A stretch of 64,000 nucleotides of DNA from Bog-756 sp963753905 (lineage in GTDB: Bacteria > Actinomycetota > Acidimicrobiia > Acidimicrobiales > RAAP-2): positions 1 through 64,000 of the forward strand of contig CAVWDZ010000003.1 of NCBI GenBank assembly GCA_963753905.1, written 5' to 3'. Below, one piece after another: positions 17,246 through 25,379 of this stretch. The translations under genes and the position numbers were made by a program. Position 1 is the first letter of the stretch. Each line of letters starts with the position of its first letter. A model generated the notes under the pieces. That model was not told the DNA's origin. It worked only from the letters and a program-made list of their open reading frames with translations, and made no database searches.

Positions 17246-18049
17246 GCGGTCGGCGGGCACGCCCCCGGTGGCGGCGCGAGCCCGACCGCCACGACCGAGT
17301 CGTCCGGTTGCCGCCCCGAGGGCGAGCGCCGCGGTCCCGACCCCGACCAGGACACCGACCGACCACGCCGACCGCGTGGCGACTGCGAGGGTCAGGGCGG
17401 CGGCGGCCATCGTCATCCGGACCAGGCGGTCGGCCCGGGGGGCTGCGAGCGCGAACCGCCGGTGGAAATCGAGCAGGGCCGCCGGCGATGACACACCCCG
17501 GGTCAAGGTCACGGCGAGCCCGCGGACCAAACCGAAGACACCCCCCACCGCCAGCGCGGCCGCGGGCGTGCCGGCGAGGGCGCTCAGCGCGACGAACAGA
17601 TACACCGCGGCCGTGGTGATGTACGTCACCAACCCGGTGCCGATCTGCCACCCGAAGCCGGCTCCGTAGACCCAGGGGCGGTAGGCGTCGAGCCAGCGCT
17701 CGTTGACCTGGCGATGGTGGACCGGGAGACGGACCCCGGCGACACCGGTATCGGAGCAGAGGGCGACGAGGGTGGCGCCGAAGGCGCACAGCCCGGCGGC
17801 CGCGCCTGACGGGACGATCATGCTCGTCACCGCCGCCAGCGCCGCGGCGTAGGCACCCAGGGTCAGGCCACCGAGCACCGCTCCGACGACGAACCAGGTG
17901 GCGGTGACCGCATAGCGATGCGACTTGGCCCGCTCGCCGAACGGCGTGATCGTCGAGAGCATGGACAGGCCGCAGGGCGACCAGGTCGAGCGGACCGCCG
18001 CAGCGGCGGCCACGGCGAAGCCGTCGACGAGCAGGACAGTGGTGATCAT
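17228..18049 (-). CDS. Polytopic membrane protein of Mau-like operon (possible MauF/CcdA-like)
   Basis: 273 residues, starting at ATG 18049 one base after the stop of the MADH-light-chain-like gene. About six or seven hydrophobic helices are visible. Near the N-terminus is WSPCGLSMLSTITP, a Pro-Cys motif in a helix reminiscent of CcdA/DsbD-type electron carriers (SPCxLP). Only one such Cys is obvious. In known mau clusters MauF is a membrane protein of similar size beside MauE and MauD, so this may be its counterpart. That assignment rests on position and size, not a diagnostic motif. Last gene of the five-gene operon. Confidence 0.6.
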   Translation of the reverse strand: MITTVLLVDGFAVAAAAAVRSTWSPCGLSMLSTITPFGERAKSHRYAVTATWFVVGAVLGGLTLGAYAAALAAVTSMIVPSGAAAGLCAFGATLVALCSDTGVAGVRLPVHHRQVNERWLDAYRPWVYGAGFGWQIGTGLVTYITTAAVYLFVALSALAGTPAAALAVGGVFGLVRGLAVTLTRGVSSPAALLDFHRRFALAAPRADRLVRMTMAAAALTLAVATRSAWSVGVLVGVGTAALALGAATGRLGRGGRARAATGGVPADRSVAPG

Positions 18050-18050
18050 C

Positions 18051-19457
18051 TCAGGCCGGCGATCCGTAGAAGCCGGCATCGAAGGCGAAGATGCCGCCGT
18101 CGGAGGCGACCAGCCAGTAGCCCTTGCCGGTCGGGGTGGCGGCCATGCCCACGATGGGCTGGTTGAGCGGGTGCCCGCCCATCGATCCCTGGAAGGGGGC
18201 GTCGCCGAAGGCGAAGAGGCCGCCGTCGGAGGCGACCAACCAGTAGCCCTTGCCGGTCGGGGTGGCGGCCATGCCCACGATGGGCTGGGTGAGCGGGTGC
18301 CCGCCCATCGATCCCTGGAAGGGGGCGTCGCCGAAGGCGAAGATGCCGCCGTCGGAGGCGACCAGCCAGTAGCCCTTGCCGGTCGGGGTGGCGGCCATGC
18401 CGACGATGGGCCGGTTGAGCGGGTGCCCGCCCATCGATCCCTGGAAGGGGGCGTCGCCGAAGGCGAAGATGCCGCCGTCGGAGGCGACCAGCCAGTAGCC
18501 CTTGCCGGTCGGGGTGGCGGCCATGCCGACGATGGGCCGGTTGAGCGGGTGCCCGCCCATCGATCCCTGGAAGGGGGCGTCGCCGAAGGCGAAGATGCCG
18601 CCGTCGGAGGCGACCAGCCAGTAGCCCTTGCCGGTCGGGGTGGCGGCCATGCCGACGATGGGCTGGGTGAGAGTCATCGAGGAGAGGTCCCCGTCAGAGG
18701 TGAAGTCCCCGTATGCCAAGAGGCGCCCGAACGAGGTCACCACTGCGTACCCCGATCCGCCGGTGCCCGCCGCCATGCCGCACACCTGGCAGTTGGTGAG
18801 CACCGACGTGCAGGGAGGCGGTGGCGGCGCGGGCGGGGCGGGAGTCCAGCAGGGCTCGTTCTGCTCGGCAGTGCTGTCGTCCTCCGCAAGCGCGGTCGTG
18901 CAGGTCGGGTCGATCGTCCACGGTGGGACACAGGCCACGACCCGGCAGACGATCCTGCCCATGCAGTCCAGCTGTTGGTTGCACTGTCCGTACCGGAACT
19001 GGAAGCAACCGGTCAGGAACGAATCACAGCCGTCGGGACCGCATCCGCAGTTGGTCCCGTCGCAGTCGGGGGCGCAGAAGCCCCATCCGTTTCCGCAACC
19101 GGTGTCACAGGAACAGGTCGCGTTGCAGTCCATGTAGTACCGGGGCCCGTTGCAGTACGAGGAGTTGTCCGCCTTCCACCACCCACCCATCACCGTGCCA
19201 GTCGGGCAGTAGTTGTAGCCGCCGTTGACCGAGCAGCAGAACTCGGAGAACCCCGAACAGCATGTCGAGCCGCATCCGCAGGAGCCGTTGCCACAGGTAC
19301 AGACATAGCCATAGGCGGTGCCCGGCTTGAGCACCAGGTCGAGGCCCGAGCCGACCGCCACCGCGCTGCCGGCCATTGCCGAACGGTTGATGAAGCTGCG
19401 CCGGGACAGATGCGTCTCGAGGAACGTGGATGCCCGCTCCACGAGGCTGGTCGTCAC
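18051..19457 (-). CDS. Tat-exported methylamine-dehydrogenase-light-chain-like protein fused to six-unit GYWLVASDGG repeat domain
   Basis: 468 residues. Tat signal: SRRSFINRSAMAGSAVAVG, Arg pair at 19-20. Residues about 50-175 are Cys-rich (over 20 Cys) and follow the MauA light-chain pattern: EFCCSVNGGYNYCPTGT, GGWWKADNSSYC, PRYYMDCNATCSC, RYGQCNQQLDCMG, VCRVVACVPPW. In MADH two Trp form the TTQ cofactor. Here the WW of GGWWKAD could match the first, but the second seems replaced (LDC where MauA has a Trp before Cys), so TTQ may not form. A Pro-rich hinge leads to six 42-residue repeats (first degenerate, last truncated). GTG start overlaps the MauE-like stop (GTGA). No heavy-chain gene is present. 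Role unknown; an exported redox protein is inferred. Confidence 0.75.
   Translation of the reverse strand: MTTSLVERASTFLETHLSRRSFINRSAMAGSAVAVGSGLDLVLKPGTAYGYVCTCGNGSCGCGSTCCSGFSEFCCSVNGGYNYCPTGTVMGGWWKADNSSYCNGPRYYMDCNATCSCDTGCGNGWGFCAPDCDGTNCGCGPDGCDSFLTGCFQFRYGQCNQQLDCMGRIVCRVVACVPPWTIDPTCTTALAEDDSTAEQNEPCWTPAPPAPPPPPCTSVLTNCQVCGMAAGTGGSGYAVVTSFGRLLAYGDFTSDGDLSSMTLTQPIVGMAATPTGKGYWLVASDGGIFAFGDAPFQGSMGGHPLNRPIVGMAATPTGKGYWLVASDGGIFAFGDAPFQGSMGGHPLNRPIVGMAATPTGKGYWLVASDGGIFAFGDAPFQGSMGGHPLTQPIVGMAATPTGKGYWLVASDGGLFAFGDAPFQGSMGGHPLNQPIVGMAATPTGKGYWLVASDGGIFAFDAGFYGSPA
18054..18780 (-). repeat. Six tandem 126-bp (42-residue) GYWLVASDGG units
   Basis: Five near-identical 126-bp units plus one degenerate first unit (GYAVVTSFGRLLAYGDF). 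The DNA of the central units is almost unchanged, including synonymous sites, which points to recent tandem duplication or homogenisation. Confidence 0.85.
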
Positions 19458-20014
19458 GCCGCCACTCCACGGCTGATCCCGAGCCGCCTCCTCGCACCCT
19501 CCACCCGGGCGAGCGAGGCGAGGGTCAGCATGAGCAGCCAGGCGCAGAGCACGCTCAGCAGGACGAGCGGCATCCCGTGCCAGGGCTGGTCCGCGAGGAG
19601 GCCGGGAAACGTGCCGGCCCGGACGGTTGCGGCCACCAGCGCCGCGGATCCGGCCAGGAACAGGTCCACGACGACATGGATCGGCATGGCCGGGGTGTCA
19701 GGGGTGCCGAAGCAGCCGCAACTGGCCAGAGGGCCACCGCGGACAGAGACCGCCGCGACGTAGAGGGCGAACGCAAGGTATGAGGCGGCGACCAGCGCGG
19801 CGGTGGTCGGACCGGGTCGCAGGAGCGCGATCGCTCCCAGGATGACCTCGGCCAGCGCGCCGCCACGGACCACGTGCCGCATCACCGGCAGCGTCACCGG
19901 CAGCGTCACCGTGTCCGCGAGCGCACGCGTGGTGTCATCGGGCCGGAGCACCTTGGCTGCTCCGGCAGAAACGAGCAGCACGCATGCAGCCAGGTAGGGG
20001 CCGATCAGTTCCAC
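19454..20014 (-). CDS. MauE/DoxX-like redox-associated membrane protein
   Basis: 186 residues from GTG 20014, which overlaps the end of the previous gene by 10 bp. Four hydrophobic helices: LIGPYLAACVLLVSAGAAKV, AEVILGAIALL, AASYLAFALYVAAV and a C-terminal LVLLSVLCAWLLMLTLAS. A loop carries GGPLASCGCFGTPD with a CxC pair. This is the layout of MauE-family proteins, needed for disulfide formation and maturation of the MADH light chain in methylotrophs. It lies directly upstream of the light-chain-like gene and overlaps it by 4 bp (GTGA). Together they suggest it serves disulfide formation in that Cys-rich partner. Confidence 0.75.
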   Translation of the reverse strand: MELIGPYLAACVLLVSAGAAKVLRPDDTTRALADTVTLPVTLPVMRHVVRGGALAEVILGAIALLRPGPTTAALVAASYLAFALYVAAVSVRGGPLASCGCFGTPDTPAMPIHVVVDLFLAGSAALVAATVRAGTFPGLLADQPWHGMPLVLLSVLCAWLLMLTLASLARVEGARRRLGISRGVAA

Positions 20015-20493
20015 GGGACCACCGGTCCGGCGGCGAGCAGCGTCGGGTCGACCGAGAGCCGCGCGAGCAACGCGTTGACACGCGGTGCGAGCAGGGAGCG
20101 TCGGGCGTGACTGCCGAGCACCGCATAGAGGGTGAAGGGCCGACCGGCCTCGGTGAAGAACCACTGTGTCCCCGACTGGCCGACCAGGCCCCTGCGCAGG
20201 ACGTAGGGGAGGAAGTCGGCCGCGGTCAGCTCCCGGGGCATGCCGACTCGTGCGAAGAGGCTGGTCCCGAGGCTCTCCGGCCCGTACTCGAAGAGGACCA
20301 CCAGGATGTCGTCGGCTCCCATCAGCGTGGTCGCACCGCCACCGAAGTCCCCCGTCCCGGGCGGGAGGGCGAAGGTCGCGAACTGGGCCACCGTGTGCGC
20401 CCGTTCCGCACCGGAGGTCCCCCGCACGAAGATCCGGCCCTCGAATCCGGTCGGCAGCGGAGCGACGATCCCGTGAGCGCTCAGCGTGGCCAT
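20005..20493 (-). CDS. Conserved hypothetical protein of Mau-like operon
   Basis: 162 residues, no recognised domain, no signal peptide or membrane helix. It has hydrophobic strands (DDILVVLFEYGPESLG, WFFTEAGRPFTLYAVLGS) and an N-terminal GIVAPLPTGFEGRIFVRG. It starts 2 nt after the thioredoxin-like gene stop and its own end overlaps the MauE-like start, so it is surely part of the operon. Function unknown; an intracellular partner of the maturation proteins is a guess from context. Confidence 0.65.
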   Translation of the reverse strand: MATLSAHGIVAPLPTGFEGRIFVRGTSGAERAHTVAQFATFALPPGTGDFGGGATTLMGADDILVVLFEYGPESLGTSLFARVGMPRELTAADFLPYVLRRGLVGQSGTQWFFTEAGRPFTLYAVLGSHARRSLLAPRVNALLARLSVDPTLLAAGPVVPWN

Positions 20494-20495
20494 CT

Positions 20496-21344
20496 TCAGC
20501 TCGCCCGGCCGAAGCGGCCAGGGACGGACCGCTGTGCCTGCTCCGGTGGCATGAAGATCTCGTCCAGGGACGTCGGGTACAGGCTCGGATCACCGGGCAG
20601 GATCCCGGCGTCGGTGAGCTCGCGGTCGTTGGCCGACTCGCGCTGGGGTCCGTCCAACCCGACGACGCGAGCCCGGGCGCCGATTGCGCTTCCACCGGCG
20701 TCGGCCGCCGCCCGTCGCACCAGGTCGGCCACCTGAGCTGCGTGGTTGGCCACCCCCTCGCCGATCCGCCGCCCGGCCCTCCCGTCGATCAGGACGAAGA
20801 ACGGCGAACCGGGAACCTCGTAGTCGCTCCAGGCGTCCGAGGACATCACGACCGACAGACCCGGGGGTGCGATGGCCCGCACCTCGGCCGGGAGTTCGCG
20901 GTCGGGTCCCTTGGTCACCGCCACCAGCCTGGTGCCTGCCGGCAGTCCGAGATCACCCGGAGCGCCGAGATCCTTCCAGAAACCTGCACAGGACCGGCAC
21001 CCGGACGAGAGGAACGCGAGCAGGGTGAGCCGGTCAGAGCCTGCTGGCGCCACAGCGAGGGCGTCCCCGGCCGGGGTGACCCCCGCGATGGTCGGCACCG
21101 AGGACGAGTCCCGTTCCGGCGCCAGGGCTGGGCCCATGGTGACCGGGACCCGTCGTTCGGCGCCGCCACCCGCGTGCCCCACACCCGATCGACGGTCGTG
21201 GTCGTGCTCGTCCGTCGGCTCGCCCACCCCCACACCCAGGTCGTGCAGTGCCTTCAGGATGTCCGCATGGCTGCGGAGCAACCCGGCGACGAGCACCGCC
21301 AGGAGAAATACCACCACGCCCAGGACGATGGCCAGTGCGATCAT
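20496..21344 (-). CDS. Membrane-anchored thioredoxin-like protein (MauD/TlpA-like)
   Basis: 282 residues from ATG 21344, chosen because GGAGG lies 6 nt upstream; an ATG six codons earlier (21362) is possible. A single N-terminal anchor (ALAIVLGVVVFLLAVLVAGLL) leaves the rest outside. The thioredoxin fold has the redox pair in FLSSGCRSCAGFWKDL (CRSC) and cis-Pro region EVPGSPFFVLIDG. MauD, a thioredoxin-like protein with this architecture, acts with MauE in forming the light-chain disulfides. First gene of the operon MauD-like, hypothetical, MauE-like, light-chain-like fusion, membrane protein; a TACAGT box near 21430 on the minus strand is a possible promoter element. Confidence 0.75.
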   Translation of the reverse strand: MIALAIVLGVVVFLLAVLVAGLLRSHADILKALHDLGVGVGEPTDEHDHDRRSGVGHAGGGAERRVPVTMGPALAPERDSSSVPTIAGVTPAGDALAVAPAGSDRLTLLAFLSSGCRSCAGFWKDLGAPGDLGLPAGTRLVAVTKGPDRELPAEVRAIAPPGLSVVMSSDAWSDYEVPGSPFFVLIDGRAGRRIGEGVANHAAQVADLVRRAAADAGGSAIGARARVVGLDGPQRESANDRELTDAGILPGDPSLYPTSLDEIFMPPEQAQRSVPGRFGRAS

Positions 21345-21589
21345 CTGCGACCTCCGCGTCATCGGGCCGGCTGCGCCACTGGGCGCCGCATTCCGCGGTC
21401 GCCGAGCCCACTGTTCCCTGGTGCCACTGTAGGGACGGGCGAGCCGCCGCTGGTGTCACCCCGGCGTCGCGACCCGGACCGCTGCGGATCCTGCTCCGGT
21501 GCGAACGCGGTCGTACGGACACCGACGGACGATCCCGCTTAGAGTCTCCGCACCAGTCGACAGCTGGAAACGATTCCCGGGAGGTGTCC

Positions 21590-21955
21590 GTGGGACTGCG
21601 CATCGAGACCGTGAGCATCGACGCCGTGGACCCCCTCGCACTGGCCGGGTTCTGGTCGCAGGTCCTCGGTTGGGGGCACCGGGTCGACGAGGACGGTGAC
21701 ATCTGGGTCGAGCCGTCCGAGGACCACCCCGACCACGGGTCGGCCCGTCCCCTGCTGTTCCTCGGTGTTCCCGAAGCCAAGTCGACCAAGAACCGCATCC
21801 ACCTGGACCTCGTCCCGGACGACCAGGAGCGGGAGGTCGAGCGGCTCGAGACCCTGGGGGCGACCCGGGCCTCGATCGGCCAGACCGGCAACGAGAGCTG
21901 GGTGGTGCTCGCCGATCCGGAGGGCAACGAGTTCTGCGTGCTCGACGAGAACTAG
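21590..21955 (+). CDS. VOC (glyoxalase/bleomycin resistance) family protein
   Basis: 121 residues from GTG 21590, with GGGAGG 5 nt upstream deciding the start. It is a single-chain vicinal-oxygen-chelate domain: IDAVDPLALAGFWSQVLGW in the first beta-alpha unit, NRIHLDLVPDDQEREVERLETLGA, and the closing VLADPEGNEFCVLDEN with the family's metal Glu. VOC proteins include glyoxalase I, dioxygenases and resistance binders; this small actinobacterial type is mostly uncharacterised. A TAGAGT element at 21540-21545 is a candidate -10. Divergent from the Mau-like operon. Confidence 0.82.
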   Translation: MGLRIETVSIDAVDPLALAGFWSQVLGWGHRVDEDGDIWVEPSEDHPDHGSARPLLFLGVPEAKSTKNRIHLDLVPDDQEREVERLETLGATRASIGQTGNESWVVLADPEGNEFCVLDEN

Positions 21956-21971
21956 GCGCGGGCGGACCGGA

Positions 21972-22883
21972 TCAGGTTCCGCCGGCCCCGGCCCCGGCCT
22001 CGGCGGCCTTGCGATAGGCCTCGAGTTGGTCGAGCATGGGCATCCGCTCCTGACCGACGGTCGAGTCCAGGCGTTCGGCGATCTGCTCCACGGTCCAGCG
22101 CCCGTCGGCGTAGGCGGCCCGCACCTCGCGGGGCTGGTTCCAGACCGCGATCTTCGGTCCGACCGAGGTGTACACCTGGCCGGTCACGTGCCTCGCCCGG
22201 TCGGAGAGCAGGTAGACGACCAACGGTGCCACGTCCTCGGGATCGCCCATCTCGGCGAGGTCCATCGGCACGTTGGCCGACATCCTGGTCCGGGCCACCG
22301 GGGCGATGGCGTTGGCGGTGACCCCATACCGGTGGAGGCCGACGGCGGCCGAGCGGACGAGGGACACGATGCCACCCTTGGCCGCCGCGTAGTTCGCCTG
22401 CGCCACGCTGCCGACGAACGCCCCCGAGGTGAAGGCCACGAGCGCGCCACCGCCCTCCTGTTTGCGCATGACGGCCGAGGCCGCACGGAAGACGGTGAAG
22501 TGACCCTTCAAATGGGTCTCGATGACTGCGTCCCACTCGTCCTCGGACATGTTGAAGAGCATCCGCTCCCGCAAGATGCCGGCGACCGCGACGACGCCGT
22601 CGATCCGGCCCCAGCGCTCGACGCCGGTGCCCACGATCCGCTCACCACCGGCCAGCGTGGTCACGCTCTCGGCGACGGCGACCGCCTCACCCCCTGCGCC
22701 CTCGATCTCGGAGACGACCGCGTCGGCCACCTCGCTCTTCGGGTCCTCGCCGGCCATCGACACGCCGATGTCGGCGACCACGACCCTGGCGCCCTCGCCC
22801 GCCGCGAGCAGTGCGACGGCCCGTCCGATGCCCCCGCCGGCACCGGTGATGGCGATGACGTTGCCGTCCAGGAATCCACTCAT
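21972..22883 (-). CDS. SDR dehydrogenase, steroid-catabolism type
   Basis: 303 residues. It has TGAGGGIGRAVAL, an acidic VVVADIGVSMAG (NAD-binding), VAVAGILRERMLFNMSEDEWDAV, Ser in FTSGAFVG and NYAAAKGGI with catalytic Tyr/Lys. The C-terminal extension (AVWNQPREVR ... RWTVEQIAERLD) resembles 17-beta-HSD/multifunctional-enzyme-like SDRs of mycobacterial cholesterol clusters. It is divergent from an acyl-CoA synthetase; a KstR-type operator lies in the shared promoter region (22966-22979), 83 bp from this start. The steroid role is inferred from operator and neighbours. Confidence 0.82.
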   Translation of the reverse strand: MSGFLDGNVIAITGAGGGIGRAVALLAAGEGARVVVADIGVSMAGEDPKSEVADAVVSEIEGAGGEAVAVAESVTTLAGGERIVGTGVERWGRIDGVVAVAGILRERMLFNMSEDEWDAVIETHLKGHFTVFRAASAVMRKQEGGGALVAFTSGAFVGSVAQANYAAAKGGIVSLVRSAAVGLHRYGVTANAIAPVARTRMSANVPMDLAEMGDPEDVAPLVVYLLSDRARHVTGQVYTSVGPKIAVWNQPREVRAAYADGRWTVEQIAERLDSTVGQERMPMLDQLEAYRKAAEAGAGAGGT

Positions 22884-22965
22884 CCGGTGCTGTTCCCCTT
22901 GCTCGTGCCACTCGTTCGGCCGGCGCCCGCTGGGCGCGGCCCGCCACAGGGCGGTTGACCTCTAC

Positions 22966-22979
22966 TGCAACCTGTTCTA
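22966..22979. promoter_or_regulatory. KstR-type operator in SDR/FadD divergent promoter
   Basis: TGCAACCTGTTCTA matches the TnnAACnnGTTnnA pattern known for KstR, the TetR-family repressor of steroid catabolism. Its right end overlaps TAGCGT (22978-22983), a likely -10 box for the acyl-CoA synthetase gene. Confidence 0.6.
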
Positions 22980-23060
22980 GCGTGCCGACCGGGTCCGCGC
23001 CACCCCGCTCCGCGGTCCTGCGTCCACACGGCGCACTCGACGACAGGGGGAGGGGACACC

Positions 23061-24611
23061 ATGGGCGATCTCGGCTTCTGGGCGCTCGCACACGAGGATC
23101 CCGAGCACCTGGCGCTGGTTGCCCCGGACGGGACCGAATACAGCGCAGGCGAGCTGCTCGGTCGCGCCAACCAGGTCGTGCACGGCCTGCGGGCACTCGA
23201 CATCCATGCCGGGGACGTCGTGGCCACCCTCCTGCCCAACGGTGTCGAGATGTTCGAGCTCTACGCGGCCGCGCTGCAGGCCGGCTGGTATCTGGTGCCC
23301 ATCAACCACCACCTGGTCGGTCCCGAGGTCGCCTACATCCTGCGGGACGCGGGGGCCAAGGCCTTCGTCGCCCACGAGCGCTTCGCCGAGGTTGCCCTCG
23401 ACGCGGCCGAGGAGGCCGAGCTCCCGTCGTCGATCTGCTTCGCGGTCGGCGAGATCGCCGGGTTCGGCTCCTACGCCCGCATGCGCGACAACCAGCCCAC
23501 CACTGATCCCGAGGGGCGCACCATCGGGGACGTGATGAACTACACGTCGGGCACCACAGGGAACCCCAAGGGGGTCTTCCGCCGCCTCTCCGGCCTTTCG
23601 CCCGAGGACGCGGCGCTCGGCCAGTCGGGCATCCTCTTCCTCTTCAACATCCAGCCGGGGGACGACAACGTCCACATCGTGGGCTCCCCGCTCTACCACA
23701 CCGCAGTCATGCGCTTCTCTGGAGCCTCGCTCCACCTCGGCCACACCATTGTCCTCATGGACAAATGGCTGCCGGAGGAGATGCTCGAGCTCATCGCGCG
23801 CTACCGGGTCACCACCTCCCACATGGTGCCGACCCAGTTCCACCGCCTCCTCGCCCTCCCCGAAGAGGTGCGGTCCGGCTACGACGTGTCCTCGCTGCGG
23901 CACATGATCCACGCGGCCGCTCCCTGCCCTGTCGACGTCAAGCACCGGATGATCGACTGGTGGGGAGATGCCATCGACGAGTACTACGCCGCCTCCGAGG
24001 GGGGTGGCACCCTGGTCACCGCCCAGGAATGGCTGACCAAGCCGGGCACCGTCGGGAAGGCATGGCCGATCTCGGAGATCGCCATCTTCGACGACGAGGG
24101 CAACCAGATCGAGGAGCCGAACGTCATCGGCACGGTCTACATGTCCATGCAGACCGGCGACTTCTCGTACCACAAGGACGAAGAGAAGACGCGGTCAAAC
24201 CGCATCGGCAAGTACTTCACCGTGGGGGACGTCGGGCTCATCGACGAGGACGGCTACCTCTTCCTGCGGGACCGCAAGATCGACATGATCATCTCGGGCG
24301 GCGCCAACATCTATCCGGCCGAGATCGAGAACGTGCTCCTCAGCTTCCCCAAGGTGGGCGACGCAGCCGTCTTCGGCATCCCCCACGACGACTGGGGCGA
24401 GGAGATCAAGGCGGTCATCGAGCCCGCCGAGGGTGTCGAGCCGAGCGACGAGCTCGCGGCCGAGATCCTCGCGTACTGCTCGACGCGGCTGGCCAAGTTC
24501 AAGACGCCGAAGTCGATCGACTTCACCACTGAGATGCCCCGCGACCCCAACGGCAAGCTCTACAAGCGCCGGCTGCGCGACCCCTACTGGGAGGGTCGCC
24601 AGAAGATCTGA
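23061..24611 (+). CDS. FadD-like acyl-CoA synthetase
   Basis: 516 residues of the ANL superfamily: AMP-binding P-loop YTSGTTGNPKG near 160, A5 region YYAASEGGG, A7 FTVGDVG, hinge A8 DRKIDMIISGGANIYPAEIE, and catalytic Lys in NGKLYKRRLR at the C-terminus. It would activate a carboxylic acid to its CoA thioester. A KstR-like operator and the EchA19-like and FadA5-like genes nearby suggest a steroid side-chain or other branched acid as substrate. The ATG follows GGGGGAGGGGACACC. Convergent with the hotdog gene, 3 bp apart. Confidence 0.88.
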   Translation: MGDLGFWALAHEDPEHLALVAPDGTEYSAGELLGRANQVVHGLRALDIHAGDVVATLLPNGVEMFELYAAALQAGWYLVPINHHLVGPEVAYILRDAGAKAFVAHERFAEVALDAAEEAELPSSICFAVGEIAGFGSYARMRDNQPTTDPEGRTIGDVMNYTSGTTGNPKGVFRRLSGLSPEDAALGQSGILFLFNIQPGDDNVHIVGSPLYHTAVMRFSGASLHLGHTIVLMDKWLPEEMLELIARYRVTTSHMVPTQFHRLLALPEEVRSGYDVSSLRHMIHAAAPCPVDVKHRMIDWWGDAIDEYYAASEGGGTLVTAQEWLTKPGTVGKAWPISEIAIFDDEGNQIEEPNVIGTVYMSMQTGDFSYHKDEEKTRSNRIGKYFTVGDVGLIDEDGYLFLRDRKIDMIISGGANIYPAEIENVLLSFPKVGDAAVFGIPHDDWGEEIKAVIEPAEGVEPSDELAAEILAYCSTRLAKFKTPKSIDFTTEMPRDPNGKLYKRRLRDPYWEGRQKI

Positions 24612-24614
24612 GGG

Positions 24615-25379
24615 TCAGCCCGGCCCGTCGGGCGGGGAGTCGACCGGCACGACCGGTTGCACGTCGGACGCCGCGCCCTCCCGCGATGCCTCGGCCCGGA
24701 TCTGTTCGAGCATGGCCGGGTCGGCGCTCTCGACGTTCGACTCGGCGATGTCCAACATCTGGCGGGGCCGGACCGCGATGAAGATCCCGTCGGCCTCGGC
24801 GGTGAGCTGGTCATCGTGGTAGATCCCGCCCCAGGCGAAGACCTTGCGCCCCTCCCGACGGACCGTCCGGGCCTCGAGCCGGAGCTCGGCGTTGAGCGGC
24901 GTGGGCCTGTGGTACCGGACCGTCAGGGTCCCTGTCATCGCGCCCACCCCGGCCACGATGTTGGCTGCGCCGAGCGCCTCGTCGAGGAGCTCGGCGAGTA
25001 CCCCGCCGTGGACACAGGTCGGCGGGCCCTCGTAGGCGAAGCTGAAGTTGGCCGTCCCGCGGATCTCGCGCTGGCCGCCCGGCCCCTCGACGATCTCCAC
25101 CAGGACCGGCGGCGCGAGCGGATTGGCCAGCCCGATGATCGGGCTGGTGGGGAAGAAGTCCTGCGCAGCGCGGGCCAGGTCGGGCTGGTTGCGGGTGCGA
25201 CGCGGGCCGGCATTCGTGGCCAGCGCCCTCGCCACCGACTCGACCGCCTCGGCCGCCTCGGTGAGCGACCGGTCGTCCAGCTCGGCGGCGACCGTCATGG
25301 TGATGAGCGGCCGGAGCGCCTCGGCCAGACGGCGGCGCGGATCGGTGGCCGTGGGTGCAAAGGCGAAGGGATCGATCAC
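24615..25379 (-). CDS. PaaI/hotdog-fold thioesterase-like protein
   Basis: 254 residues from GTG 25379, chosen for its GTGA overlap with the preceding enoyl-CoA hydratase stop; the longer frame lies inside that gene. The hotdog core is at about 105-205 with CVHGGVLAELLDEALGAAN (HGG active-site motif) and GTLTVRYHRPTPLNAELRLEA. An unusual helical N-terminal domain of about 100 residues (AEALRPLITMTVAAELDDR) precedes it. Probably an acyl-CoA thioesterase acting with the upstream hydratase; substrate unknown. Two-gene operon under the KstR-like operator at 26273-26292. Confidence 0.8.
   Translation of the reverse strand: MIDPFAFAPTATDPRRRLAEALRPLITMTVAAELDDRSLTEAAEAVESVARALATNAGPRRTRNQPDLARAAQDFFPTSPIIGLANPLAPPVLVEIVEGPGGQREIRGTANFSFAYEGPPTCVHGGVLAELLDEALGAANIVAGVGAMTGTLTVRYHRPTPLNAELRLEARTVRREGRKVFAWGGIYHDDQLTAEADGIFIAVRPRQMLDIAESNVESADPAMLEQIRAEASREGAASDVQPVVPVDSPPDGPG

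Noticed and set aside
18054..18780. 126-bp repeats as a CRISPR-like array
   Set aside because: No unique spacers; units are coding and continuous with the protein upstream.
17228..21344. A complete methylamine dehydrogenase operon
   Set aside because: No MauB heavy chain, no MauG and no amicyanin gene are present, and the second TTQ Trp position seems substituted.
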